Positions 37,444-45,616 of a stretch of 64,000 bases of DNA are shown piece by piece. Position 1 is the first letter of the stretch. Every line of letters begins with the position of its first letter. The stretch comes from CAYRUD01 sp964427425 (lineage in GTDB: Bacteria > Chlamydiota > Chlamydiia > Chlamydiales > FEN-1388). The DNA lies in assembly GCA_964427425.1 (NCBI GenBank), contig CAYRUD010000014.1, positions 578,327 through 642,326 of the forward strand. Reading direction: 5' to 3'. The notes under the pieces were generated by a model. The model was not told the origin of the DNA. It made no database searches and saw nothing but the letters and a program-made list of their open reading frames with translations. The position numbers were made by a program, and so were the translations under genes.

Positions 37444-38577
37444 ATGCACTTTGAAGTACTCTCTCTCTTTCCTCAGTATATCCAAGGCCCGCTAGAACAG
37501 AGCATTTTAAAGCGCGCAATCGAAAATGGACACATTAAGGTAACGACGACAGATATTCGAGGTTACTCGCAAGACCCATTTCGACGTGTAGACGATCGCC
37601 CATATGGAGGCGGCCCTGGCATGGTGATGATGGCAGATCCTGTAGTTCGTGCAATACAAGATAAAAGAGTTTCTGGAACCAAAGTCATATATCTTTCACC
37701 TCAAGGACGTCCTTTGACGCCACTTCTGGCAAAAGAGCTCGCGAAAGAAAAGTCTTTGATTTTGCTCGCGGGTCACTATGAAGGCATAGACCAAAGGGCA
37801 ATTGATAGGGAGGTTGATTATGAGGTCAGTATTGGTGATTATGTGCTCACGAATGGGTGTCTTGCAGCATTAGTTGTCATTGATGTGGTCTCTCGCTATA
37901 TTCCTGGGGTTTTAGGCGATGAAGCGGCGGCTTTTCATGACTCATTTGAGTCGTATCTTTTAGACTTCCCGCACTATACAAAACCTGATTTGTACGATGG
38001 CGTTCAGGTAGATCCTGTTTTAAAATCGGGTAATCACGCTCATATTAATGAGTGGCGTCAAGAAGAAGCTATGAAAGCGACCTGGAAGAAGCGCCCTGAT
38101 CGAATGGCTCAAGCACTCTTTCCTGTAGTGCAAGCAGAAAATTCGGTCCCAACTCTTTTAAGCCATATTGCTCTTCCTGTAACGGACCTGAAAAAAACCG
38201 TAGTCTTTTATGAAAAGCTTTTAGGCCGAAAAGCAGATACTTATTTAGAGAACCCAAATATTGCTTCTTGGGTCATTTCATCATCCTCTGATTCAGCGAC
38301 CACAGATTGCTTTACTCTCTCTCTCTATCAGGCTGAGAAATCACTGAAAGATATAAATTCTGTTCTCTTTCCAGCGCTTCGCTTCTCGGTACAGAGTGAT
38401 GTTGCAGCCTCTTTCTTCCGTTGGGCGTTTACGAAAGAAGCCATCTCAGAGAACATCTCGCAACTTATGGGGCATAGGAAATCTTTTGATTCCCTTAAAA
38501 AAGCATGTGAAAGCGTAGGTGAAATTTCGTTTCACGATCCTGCAGGTATGCTTATTACTCTTTCCATAAGGGGATAA
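37444..38577 (+). CDS. trmD: tRNA (guanine-37-N1)-methyltransferase with C-terminal VOC-like domain
   Basis: Methylates G37 next to the anticodon to prevent frameshifting. The SPOUT knot is clear: YLSPQGRPLT, LLAGHYEGIDQR, SIGDYVLTNGCLAALVVIDV. TrmD ends near residue 225. A further about 130 residues form a glyoxalase/VOC-like module (SHIALPVTDLKKTVVFYEKL ... HDPAGMLITL) whose usual metal-binding Glu near the end is Thr, so catalysis is doubtful. The ATG at 37444 (377 residues) gives the canonical MHFEVLSLFPQY. The frame is open to 37294 but a strong terminator sits inside that stretch; 37399 is a second possible start. Confidence 0.92.
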   Translation: MHFEVLSLFPQYIQGPLEQSILKRAIENGHIKVTTTDIRGYSQDPFRRVDDRPYGGGPGMVMMADPVVRAIQDKRVSGTKVIYLSPQGRPLTPLLAKELAKEKSLILLAGHYEGIDQRAIDREVDYEVSIGDYVLTNGCLAALVVIDVVSRYIPGVLGDEAAAFHDSFESYLLDFPHYTKPDLYDGVQVDPVLKSGNHAHINEWRQEEAMKATWKKRPDRMAQALFPVVQAENSVPTLLSHIALPVTDLKKTVVFYEKLLGRKADTYLENPNIASWVISSSSDSATTDCFTLSLYQAEKSLKDINSVLFPALRFSVQSDVAASFFRWAFTKEAISENISQLMGHRKSFDSLKKACESVGEISFHDPAGMLITLSIRG

Positions 38578-38625
38578 ATTATAAAGAAAGTTCTTTTCTT
38601 ATTGATTCGTTCGCTGTCTCTTCAG

Positions 38626-38642
38626 TACTGTTTTACAGTACT
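38626..38642 (+). terminator. Small hairpin after trmD
   Basis: agtactg and cagtact form a perfect 7-bp stem around a short loop, 49 bases past the trmD stop. No clear T-run follows, so its role is uncertain. Confidence 0.3.
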
Positions 38643-38688
38643 CGTTCGCAGCTGAATTTGATATCAAAACAAGTTAAAGGAATGTTTC

Positions 38689-39087
38689 ATGAGTAATCAC
38701 AAGAAAGCTGATTGGCTTTTTTATGTCCGTTCGTATTCGTTGATACTTATTGTTCTAGGATTGATTGGATACACATACAATCCTGAAAAAGCGGTAACAG
38801 CTCTTATCATGGCAACAGGGCTTGGCTCTCTTTTGTATATTTCTACTGCATGTTTACAGAGTCGAATCCGGCTTCGAAGTGAAAGGGCACGTAGGATTTA
38901 TATGAGCGTATTATCGGTATATGTTGGCCTTATAGCTTGGCGTATGACTCTTGGGTGGATGGCGTATATGGGTGGAAATACAGGAAAACTCTTCGTCGCT
39001 TCGCTTCTCTCCCTTATTTCATTATTTGGAGTTGTTACCATTGTTGGTATGGCATTGAGTAAGTCAGATACTAACCCACATTTGTAA
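38689..39087 (+). CDS. Small four-helix membrane protein
   Basis: 132 residues with four hydrophobic segments (about 15-31, 34-55, 69-90, 97-123) and a basic loop between the second and third. The layout recalls the UPF0136/TMEM14 family, but the similarity is too weak to name it. It follows trmD on the same strand, where Chlamydia has rplS, which is absent here. Confidence 0.65.
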   Translation: MSNHKKADWLFYVRSYSLILIVLGLIGYTYNPEKAVTALIMATGLGSLLYISTACLQSRIRLRSERARRIYMSVLSVYVGLIAWRMTLGWMAYMGGNTGKLFVASLLSLISLFGVVTIVGMALSKSDTNPHL

Positions 39088-39179
39088 AATAATTTATATA
39101 ATATTTTAGGTTGTTTTTCTTTATAACGCTTTAATAAAGGGTTGTTTATAATATTATTTTCCTTTTTTTGGAGAATAAT

Positions 39180-39593
39180 ATGAATAAAGTAACCCTTCCT
39201 CCGTTCCAACAAAATAATACACATATCAGAACCTTAGAGAACAAAAACGAAAGCTTTGTTAAAGAAACTGAGAAAAAGTTGAGCGACCTTAAGGCTCAAT
39301 ATAGTGAGTTCTTTAAGATTTTTGACGAGATTTCTAACCCCCTTTCCAAGTATATCGAGCCTTTTAAGAGAAGAGTTGTTACTGAAATCACTCAAATGAC
39401 TACTTGTCTTCATAAGATGGAAAGCTACGAACACATTGCAACTTTCCAAAAGAGAGTGCAATTTCTCATAGAAGAGACACTTGAGCTTGCTCCTTCAGTG
39501 ACGAAAGAGGGCGAATCGATTATAGCAGTAACAGAGTCCTTACTCGAACTCAATCAGTCGATCGTTAACAAGGTCATTGATCTCTGTCAATAG
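39180..39593 (+). CDS. Small helical protein, unknown
   Basis: 137 residues, ATG at 39180 with GGAG 6 bases upstream; a TTG at 39168 overlaps that site. The sequence is helical and coiled-coil-prone (residues about 15-130), Glu/Thr/Ser-rich, with no signal or membrane segment. It could be a small chaperone-like or filament-forming protein, but no family is recognised. Its stop is 10 bases from the convergent mqnB gene. Confidence 0.6.
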   Translation: MNKVTLPPFQQNNTHIRTLENKNESFVKETEKKLSDLKAQYSEFFKIFDEISNPLSKYIEPFKRRVVTEITQMTTCLHKMESYEHIATFQKRVQFLIEETLELAPSVTKEGESIIAVTESLLELNQSIVNKVIDLCQ

Positions 39594-39602
39594 GATGGTG
39601 TT

Positions 39603-40277
39603 TTAAGACCACTCAGTAACATATTGAGCAATCTTTTTCGAGTATATGGGAAGAGATTGACGTATCCGATCAGGTGTCTCTTCATTGCAAAAATCTGAGA
39701 CTATCTTAGAGATCTGTAAAGAGATGCCATAACGTCTCGCTTCTTTTGCAATCGCGAATGCCTCCATATCCACCAAAAAAATGTCGTTTTCAGATTTCAA
39801 TGGCGTGTTGATCTTGACCTCAGAACTTTCTCGGATGGGAAGAGGTGAAGTGAGAAGGTGCCATTGTCCTGAAAAACGGTGATGAGTATGAATGATTTCA
39901 TGTCTTTCTACATGTGAGAAACCATTTCTTGGGTGCCATTCAAGTAAAGAAACTGATGAGATAGGGATTAAATCTCCTAAGATCCCTTCCATATCTCTAT
40001 GTGTTTTAGATGAGGGGAGGATTGCTCCAGCAATTCCAATATTAAGCCATCTATGCCTTGAGATCTCTTCTTTTGAGAAAAATCGCATATATTCATCTAT
40101 TGCGAGATGGGCTGCATATGGGCCGATTCCTGTTTCGATAATGAGAGTATTTTGATCGATTGCATGCCAATGAGGAGGAAGAGCGCTATTTCTTTCATGT
40201 GTCGCTTCAATAAGCGCTAAGGCCTCCATTGAAGTCGCGACAAAGATGATGTTTTTAAAAGACTTTGACCTGTTCAT
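39603..40277 (-). CDS. mqnB: Futalosine hydrolase-like nucleosidase
   Basis: 224 residues, nucleoside phosphorylase/MTAN fold. The motif LVDMEAFAIA is the purine/ribose-binding signature, and the glycine-rich start ATSMEALALIE and ETGIGPYAA fit the family. It cleaves futalosine in the alternative menaquinone pathway. The call rests on position: it follows mqnD by 6 bases, as CT263 follows CT262 in C. trachomatis, where CT263 has been proposed to be a futalosine hydrolase. Confidence 0.82.
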   Translation of the reverse strand: MNRSKSFKNIIFVATSMEALALIEATHERNSALPPHWHAIDQNTLIIETGIGPYAAHLAIDEYMRFFSKEEISRHRWLNIGIAGAILPSSKTHRDMEGILGDLIPISSVSLLEWHPRNGFSHVERHEIIHTHHRFSGQWHLLTSPLPIRESSEVKINTPLKSENDIFLVDMEAFAIAKEARRYGISLQISKIVSDFCNEETPDRIRQSLPIYSKKIAQYVTEWS

Positions 40278-40283
40278 CTATTT

Positions 40284-41105
40284 TTAAGTACCCCGACATG
40301 CAGAGTGAAAGAGTGTAAGAGCTTGTCTGGCACTCTCTGACATTGAGAGTGTTTCATCAGACACGTAGAGCTCGATGTGTTTTTTGATCGCTTCATCAGA
40401 GAGTTCTTGAGCATAGTGTCGAATAAATGGTGTGACTATTTCTTTTTCTCGTGAGAGAGCTTTTAATATAGAGCTGTGGATACACTGATCGATTTTCTGG
40501 ATAATCGTATTGCCTAATCTTTTATGGGCTACGATAATACCAAGTGGCAAGCTTGAATTGTGCTGTTTCTTGAACTCATGATGAAGATCATGAAGGGGGA
40601 TGAGCTCTCCATGAAAATGCTCTTCAAATGTAAATCGAGCTTCATGAATCAGAAGTCCTAAATCGATATCGCTTGATTGATGAACTTGCTGAGCGATTTT
40701 ATGATATGGAATGACGACTGTTTTCTTAGGTTTTCCGAAGAGAAGGCGAAAGGCTGCGTATGCGCTCGTATAAAGTCCAGGAACCGCAACAGTCATCTCT
40801 TCGATATGTTCCATATAAACTTTACGATCTTTTCTACAAATAATCAGAGGGCCTGCATTTATAGAAAAAGCCGCGCCACTTGAAAGAATGGTGTATCGAT
40901 CTTGGATGTGTGGATAAAGCGCGGCTGATATTTTGATGAGAGGAACTTCTTCTTTAAGAGCCATTTCATTGAGGGTATCAATATCGTAGAAGGCACCACT
41001 AAAGATAAGGCCTTCTGTATCAATCTGAGATGAGAGGAGAGCCTCAAAACAAAAAGTATCGTTTGGGCATGGCGAGATGGCGCAGTCGATATGTGTCAGG
41101 TTCAT
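40284..41105 (-). CDS. mqnD: 1,4-dihydroxy-6-naphthoate synthase
   Basis: Futalosine-pathway enzyme that converts cyclic de-hypoxanthine futalosine to 1,4-dihydroxy-6-naphthoate on the way to menaquinone. The signature SPCPNDTFCFEAL at the N-terminus is diagnostic; periplasmic-binding-protein-like fold. I start at the ATG at 41105 (273 residues), with AAGAG 5 bases upstream. The frame extends to 41192 with a Lys/Ser-rich stretch overlapping dnaQ, which is unlikely to be part of the enzyme. Confidence 0.9.
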   Translation of the reverse strand: MNLTHIDCAISPCPNDTFCFEALLSSQIDTEGLIFSGAFYDIDTLNEMALKEEVPLIKISAALYPHIQDRYTILSSGAAFSINAGPLIICRKDRKVYMEHIEEMTVAVPGLYTSAYAAFRLLFGKPKKTVVIPYHKIAQQVHQSSDIDLGLLIHEARFTFEEHFHGELIPLHDLHHEFKKQHNSSLPLGIIVAHKRLGNTIIQKIDQCIHSSILKALSREKEIVTPFIRHYAQELSDEAIKKHIELYVSDETLSMSESARQALTLFHSACRGT

Positions 41106-41139
41106 TATGCTCTTGTGATACTTTGATTTTCGGGCTTTT

Positions 41140-41784
41140 TCAGAAGAGTTGGAGTTCTTTTTTGGAGGCTTCTCCTTCTGAGAGCCGATCACTTTTTTGG
41201 CCTCCTTGGCTCAAGATAAAGTGGCGGACCGAAGTGATCCCTCCAGCACGTTGAATGACTTCTTCATAGGTAAGGTCATCGACCATAAGTGAAAATACCT
41301 TATATAGAACTTGAACGTCGTCCAAGGCTCTGTGAGCTCGATTTTCCTCAATATTAAAAAGCTGTCTTAAATACTGTAGAGAGTGTCGAGGTAGGTCTCT
41401 TCTGTATTTTCTTGCCCACTTGAGACTATCAACACATGCCCAATCTTCAGGCATAGATAATCCTACTCTTTGAAACTCATTGAAGAGAAATGGTATATCG
41501 AATGACTCTCCGTTATGTGCAATGAGGACAACTTTCCCCTCGCAGAACTCAACAAATTGAGCTGCAACCTCTTTAAATGTTGGCGCCTCTTTTACCATTT
41601 CATCAGAGATTCCATGGACTTGTGTAGAATCAGGCGGAATTGGAATCGTTGGATTTACCAATGATTGAAACTCTTTTTTTCTAAAAGGGTCATATGCAGC
41701 TATTTCGACGATACGATCTTTATCTGTCCGTATGCCTGTTGTTTCAAGGTCGAAAAAGATGGGGCGAAGGAAAGAGTCTGACAT
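41140..41784 (-). CDS. dnaQ: DnaQ-like 3'-5' exonuclease
   Basis: 214 residues, DEDDh exonuclease: Exo I FFDLETTGI (DxE), Exo II in AHNGESFDIPFL, Exo III HRALDDV (HxAxxD). It may be the polymerase III epsilon proofreading subunit or a separate exonuclease; Chlamydia has two dnaQ-like genes, and this position matches CT261. The C-terminus is Lys/Glu-rich. Cytoplasmic. Confidence 0.85.
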   Translation of the reverse strand: MSDSFLRPIFFDLETTGIRTDKDRIVEIAAYDPFRKKEFQSLVNPTIPIPPDSTQVHGISDEMVKEAPTFKEVAAQFVEFCEGKVVLIAHNGESFDIPFLFNEFQRVGLSMPEDWACVDSLKWARKYRRDLPRHSLQYLRQLFNIEENRAHRALDDVQVLYKVFSLMVDDLTYEEVIQRAGGITSVRHFILSQGGQKSDRLSEGEASKKELQLF

Positions 41785-41817
41785 TGTGTATAGGAGTGGT
41801 AGGTAGAAATGTTATTG

Positions 41818-41849
41818 AAGAAGAGAAAGATACCGATCTTTCTCTTCTT
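41818..41849 (-). terminator. Perfect 14-bp hairpin between the chaperone-like gene and dnaQ
   Basis: aagaagagaaagat (41818-41831) and atctttctcttctt (41836-41849) pair perfectly around the loop accg. It lies 30 bases past the stop of the upstream - strand gene. The T-run is poor, so it may act as an attenuator or processing site. Confidence 0.55.
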
Positions 41850-41878
41850 TGGAAAGCCCTTCTTCAAGGAAGAGATTC

Positions 41879-42349
41879 TTATTTTTTGTTCTTAGCGTTT
41901 TCTGCCATCTTCTCAAACACTTCATCGAGAGTCATAGCGCCGATAGCGATAGCTTGGATCACTGTCCCAAAAGTTTCGCATATATTTTTCGACGTATTGA
42001 GATATGCTCCAAAGAGTGTTGTATCTAGGCTTTGTCCGATGCACGGAATAACAACGCGGTAGAAGACAGTCTTTGTATCTTCATCGAGGCAAAATCCTGG
42101 CATATCGAGTTCTTTGTTCACGATATGTAAAAATCGGCTGAGATCTATCAATGCATTTTCAGCAATAGAGCATGGGATAAAAGTGAGAATTTGAAGCAGG
42201 TTGTTATCTGGAAGCGCTCTTACGAAGATATGATACTCATTATCCTCATGAGTATAGGATGTGTAAACTTGCTGAGATTGCTCATGAAGCTTCGCTGTGT
42301 ATCCGAGCTGCTTAAGTGTGTCTATGAGAGAGTTGGACGAAATTTTCAT
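41879..42349 (-). CDS. Type III secretion chaperone-like protein (CT260/Mcsc-like by position)
   Basis: 156 residues, acidic, with the alternating alpha-beta pattern of class I secretion chaperones/YbjN-type proteins (EYHIFVRALPDNNLLQILTF, then a beta-rich middle and a terminal helix). It lies just upstream of dnaQ-mqnD-mqnB, exactly where C. trachomatis has CT260 (Mcsc), a chaperone for several secreted proteins. Sequence similarity is judged by eye only, so the function is inferred from fold and position. Confidence 0.65.
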   Translation of the reverse strand: MKISSNSLIDTLKQLGYTAKLHEQSQQVYTSYTHEDNEYHIFVRALPDNNLLQILTFIPCSIAENALIDLSRFLHIVNKELDMPGFCLDEDTKTVFYRVVIPCIGQSLDTTLFGAYLNTSKNICETFGTVIQAIAIGAMTLDEVFEKMAENAKNKK

Positions 42350-42465
42350 AAAAGAGCCCTTGCTTGTTCTTATATTACCTTCAGATTTTTTAGCTTGATA
42401 GCTTGCTTGCCTTTAAAGTTGAACACTAAAGTTATCAGGGAATTGATTGCAAGTTTCAGAGCTCT

Positions 42466-42657
42466 TTACTGGTTCATGCCGGGTAAAAAAGTAGATTGCT
42501 GCTGTCTTGTTATAGAAGGATTATTAGTAAGAGGGACGGTACTAACTTCTCCTTCATTAGGCATTCTATAGCACCCCTGAAAAAGAGCGCTTATAGATAT
42601 AGTGAAAAGTCCAAGTGTTAATACTTTTCGTATCGCTAAGTGTATCAGTGAGGACAT
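42466..42657 (-). CDS. Small putative lipoprotein
   Basis: 63 residues from the ATG at 42657, preceded by GGAG 9 bases upstream; a TTG at 42702 overlaps the preceding stop. The hydrophobic leader ends in ALFQGCY, a loose lipobox with Cys at about 28. The mature part of about 36 residues is Pro/Thr/Ser/Gln-rich. It directly follows the FliO-like gene and probably shares its transcript. Confidence 0.55.
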   Translation of the reverse strand: MSSLIHLAIRKVLTLGLFTISISALFQGCYRMPNEGEVSTVPLTNNPSITRQQQSTFLPGMNQ

Positions 42658-42698
42658 AGGTAAAAACTCCACATAAGGACATGAAAATTTCGAAAGAC

Positions 42699-43286
42699 TC
42701 AAGTAAGGGGATCGCTGCTCTCTTTTGTATCAACAGAATTGAGGCTCTTACAAGGAAGATGAGAGATCGCAACACCGTGCTGGCTTTCAACAATAACGTG
42801 AGGAACTCCATGTATTCGAGCATACCATATAACGGACTTGGCAGATAAGTTCTTCCTTTCCAATATCTCAATTGATGATTCTGAGGACCCACTTTTCTGA
42901 AGTGTCGGCCCATGGAGCTTTCTTAGAAACCACGCTCCCGCTACCAAAGAAGAGATCATAAATCCGAGCATCAAGATGGTTTTTACCATAAGGGATTCAA
43001 ATGAAGGGAGCTCCGTATGAGACATCGTCTCGTCGCTCTCCTCGGGAGCAAGAAAATCTTCTTTGAGCTTTTCTTGATTTTCTAAAATCTTTTTCTGCGA
43101 AGAGCTCTGCGGCTGAGACTCTTCAACTCCATGTTGCGGTATGACCTTTCCCTCGGCATGAAGAGGAAGCGATTGAAGAGCGCAATACGCTATGAATCCT
43201 CGAGTGAGTAAAGATAAGAAGAGGCGTGATCGTCTGATTGTATTAAAAGCAGGTGATCGGTCTTTTTCTGAATACAGGCTTATCAT
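42699..43286 (-). CDS. FliO-like single-pass membrane protein
   Basis: 195 residues: N-terminal signal or anchor (about 22-44, ending LHAEG), an acidic Gln/Ser/Glu-rich spacer, a membrane helix about 98-118, and a short C-terminal domain with IEILERKNLSAKSVIWYARI and HVIVESQHGVAISHL. That last pattern (helix, then a small beta domain with a LERxxLxxxxS motif) is characteristic of FliO, an assembly factor for flagellar/type III export gates. Chlamydiae carry scattered flagellar-type export genes, so a FliO-like protein is plausible. The ATG is preceded by GGGAG. Confidence 0.6.
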   Translation of the reverse strand: MISLYSEKDRSPAFNTIRRSRLFLSLLTRGFIAYCALQSLPLHAEGKVIPQHGVEESQPQSSSQKKILENQEKLKEDFLAPEESDETMSHTELPSFESLMVKTILMLGFMISSLVAGAWFLRKLHGPTLQKSGSSESSIEILERKNLSAKSVIWYARIHGVPHVIVESQHGVAISHLPCKSLNSVDTKESSDPLT

Positions 43287-43460
43287 ATATACTCTCCCGA
43301 AAGAATCTGTAGGTCACTAGAAATAACAAGAGTCATTTCTTTTTTAAAGAGAAGAGTCATCTTTTGAAAGATAAAAGCTCTTTTCTCTCCTTGCTTAAAA
43401 AAGAGGAGGCAGATTTGAGTAGATTCTATGCCGATTAAAGTATAAGTGAGGAAATCCTAT

Positions 43461-44375
43461 ATGGAGAGAATAATGCCGTTACAAGGGCTTATTATTTCAG
43501 ATATCGATGGCACTATCTCTTTTTCTGGGGCTCCAATTGAAGACTCTCTCATTGAATATCTCTCTTCTCTTTCTGACAAAGGATGGGGAATTATCTTCGC
43601 GACAGGAAGAACGAAAGATTGGGCTTACCACTCTCTTGAAAGGTGTCGATTTTCACATTATGTCGCAGTATTTAACGGCGCTTCTATGTGGAAAAGGATC
43701 CCTCCTCATGGGAAGACTGATCTATTTATAGAAGAAAAGATCTATTCGCACAGTGTGTCGAAAGACTGCTTGGAGCAAATATATAGCTTAACTCTGCCAT
43801 CAGAATTTGGGTTTCTTATCTATGAGGGAGGAGAGCATGAAAGAATATTCTCCTCAAAAAGATGGCTTGATCCAGCCATTTTTGATCATGTTATGAGGCG
43901 AAAAGAAAGACAAAAAGAAGAGTGGATTTGGATTGATTCCATTCATGATCTCCCAACCAATCTCTCTTCTGTGTCCTCTATTCGGTTTTTTGCGTTTGAA
44001 GGGGATGAAAAGCTTCAAAAGCTTGAGGCAGAGCTTTCGACGATTGCGGATAAGGCAGGTCTTGCGCTCCCTTGTATGAGGGACTCATTTAATCCAAAGA
44101 TTCGTATTATTCAGGTAACTCATCAAGCTGCAACAAAGGCGGCTCCTATCATTGCTCTTAAAGGAGAGAATGTAATACCAGTTATTGCGATTGGCGATGA
44201 TTACAATGACAGGCCCATGCTCGAGATAGCTGATTACTCAATAGGGATCGCAGGAATTGAGCCGTCGCTTGCTTCACTATGTGATGGGATAACTGAAGAA
44301 GCGAACTCAGGAGCTGTGATGAATGCAATTGCTCGAGCAATTGAAACTGTTTCTCAAATGAAAGGGATCTCATGA
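43461..44375 (+). CDS. HAD-superfamily (Cof-type) phosphatase
   Basis: 304 residues. Motif I SDIDGT (nucleophile Asp and general-acid Asp), motif II with FATGRT, and motif IV GDDYNDRPML mark a HAD-IIB phosphatase, which usually acts on sugar phosphates or similar small molecules. The start is uncertain between 43461 and 43473, both with nearby GGA-type sites. The stop overlaps the start of folB (ATGA). A HAD gene also precedes fabI in Chlamydia (CT103-CT104), although here four genes intervene. Confidence 0.85.
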   Translation: MERIMPLQGLIISDIDGTISFSGAPIEDSLIEYLSSLSDKGWGIIFATGRTKDWAYHSLERCRFSHYVAVFNGASMWKRIPPHGKTDLFIEEKIYSHSVSKDCLEQIYSLTLPSEFGFLIYEGGEHERIFSSKRWLDPAIFDHVMRRKERQKEEWIWIDSIHDLPTNLSSVSSIRFFAFEGDEKLQKLEAELSTIADKAGLALPCMRDSFNPKIRIIQVTHQAATKAAPIIALKGENVIPVIAIGDDYNDRPMLEIADYSIGIAGIEPSLASLCDGITEEANSGAVMNAIARAIETVSQMKGIS

Positions 44376-44746
44376 ACAAGAGTACTATGAAAATTGGCCT
44401 GAAAAGAGCATCTGTTAATTGCATCATGGGATGTGAGCCATTTGAAAGAGAAAAGGAACAGGAAATTCTAGTCGACTTCGAATACGTTTTAGAGAAAAAT
44501 TTTACAAGAGATGTCGATGATATTCGACATACTATTAGCTATGTCGATGTGTTTCATGAAATAGACCGTCTTCTCAAAAAAGGAAGTTTTTACCTATTGG
44601 AAGTTGCAGCATCAACTGTATCCCAATCAATACTTTCCATATTTCCTCAAATGAAGTCCTTTACTATTAGCCTCATAAAAACACGTCCAATCGTAGAAAT
44701 CCATGAGTCGTATGTTGAGTATACGGCATATAACCAAGATGAATAA
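44372..44746 (+). CDS. folB: Dihydroneopterin aldolase
   Basis: 124 residues, T-fold aldolase/epimerase of folate synthesis. The glutamate-containing FEREKEQEILVDF and the motif FYLLEVAAST (catalytic Lys/Glu region near the end) fit FolB. ATG overlaps the previous stop; an alternative ATG at 44387 gives MKIGLKRASV. The following SDR resembles pteridine reductases, so the pair may form a small pterin module. Confidence 0.85.
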   Translation: MNKSTMKIGLKRASVNCIMGCEPFEREKEQEILVDFEYVLEKNFTRDVDDIRHTISYVDVFHEIDRLLKKGSFYLLEVAASTVSQSILSIFPQMKSFTISLIKTRPIVEIHESYVEYTAYNQDE

Positions 44747-44759
44747 CACGGGGTAGTTC

Positions 44760-45533
44760 ATGAACATTCATTCAGCATCTTCTCATGAAACTCCTGGTGT
44801 TTTATTGATCACTGGAGCTGCTAAAAGGCTTGGAAGAGCCATTGCGATTGATTTTGCGTCAAAAGGGTGGCCATTGATTCTGCATTATAGATCAAGTACT
44901 GAGGAGATTCATCTCACGAAAGCCTTATGCCAAAAAGCGTATGAAAAGCTTGGGGTGAGCCGCGCTATAGAGCTTATCCAAGGAGATTTTTCCTCAGAAG
45001 TTAGCATAGGCAATTTTGTTGATGAGCTTGAAACACGCTTTCAGGATGATATATATGGCGTTATCAATAATGTTGGCCATTACTTCTGGGAAGAGGCGTC
45101 AAAAACTGAGATCGCTCGCTCACGAGATCTATTTTTAGTCAATTTCCATGCTCCAAGCGAGATTATGAGAAAAGTCTCTTTCTTGTTGAAAGAGAAGGGA
45201 CGTGGTGGCAGGATCGTCAATATTGGTACTCCAGGTCTTCATCGTCACGGCGCTGATACTTTTTCTCCTATGTATAGCGCTTCGAAAGCAGCCCTCTATC
45301 ATTTGACAAAGTCATATGCTAAAGAGCTTGCCCCATACCGTATATCAGTCAATATGGTCTCTCCGGGAAAGCTGACCAATTCCGTTGATAGAGATTTCAC
45401 TCAGCACTCGATCCCTTATGGTCGATTGGGAGATCCAGAAGAGGTATCTCGAGTTGTCTCCTTCCTTTGTGAAAACTCTAGTGGATATATAACTGGGCAG
45501 AATATCGAGGTGAGTGGCGGTTTTTGCCTATGA
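44760..45533 (+). CDS. Short-chain dehydrogenase resembling pteridine reductase (PTR1/FolM-like)
   Basis: 257 residues, Rossmann fold. The cofactor motif is TGAAKRLGRAIA, of the TGxxxRxG type found in PTR1 and FolM rather than TGxxxGxG; LHYRS soon after fits NADPH preference; NNVG; catalytic YSASK. C-terminus YITGQNIEVSGG. Its place 13 bases after folB supports a pterin/folate substrate (dihydrofolate or dihydromonapterin reduction). Generic SDR activity cannot be excluded. Confidence 0.8.
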   Translation: MNIHSASSHETPGVLLITGAAKRLGRAIAIDFASKGWPLILHYRSSTEEIHLTKALCQKAYEKLGVSRAIELIQGDFSSEVSIGNFVDELETRFQDDIYGVINNVGHYFWEEASKTEIARSRDLFLVNFHAPSEIMRKVSFLLKEKGRGGRIVNIGTPGLHRHGADTFSPMYSASKAALYHLTKSYAKELAPYRISVNMVSPGKLTNSVDRDFTQHSIPYGRLGDPEEVSRVVSFLCENSSGYITGQNIEVSGGFCL

Positions 45534-45616
45534 TGCTTGATCTCTCGTGTTGAGCCCTTGATTGGATGTATGGTATACTTCGCTGTCGAATTAAAAGAGC
45601 CTAACGAGAACAACTG

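Noticed and set aside
38898..39224. 108-codon - strand frame near 39 kb
   Set aside because: Covers the 3' end of the small membrane protein and an A+T-rich spacer; Ile/Asn/Lys-rich translation and no start signal.
41694..42062. + strand frame spanning dnaQ and the chaperone-like gene
   Set aside because: Crosses two supported - strand genes and the hairpin between them.
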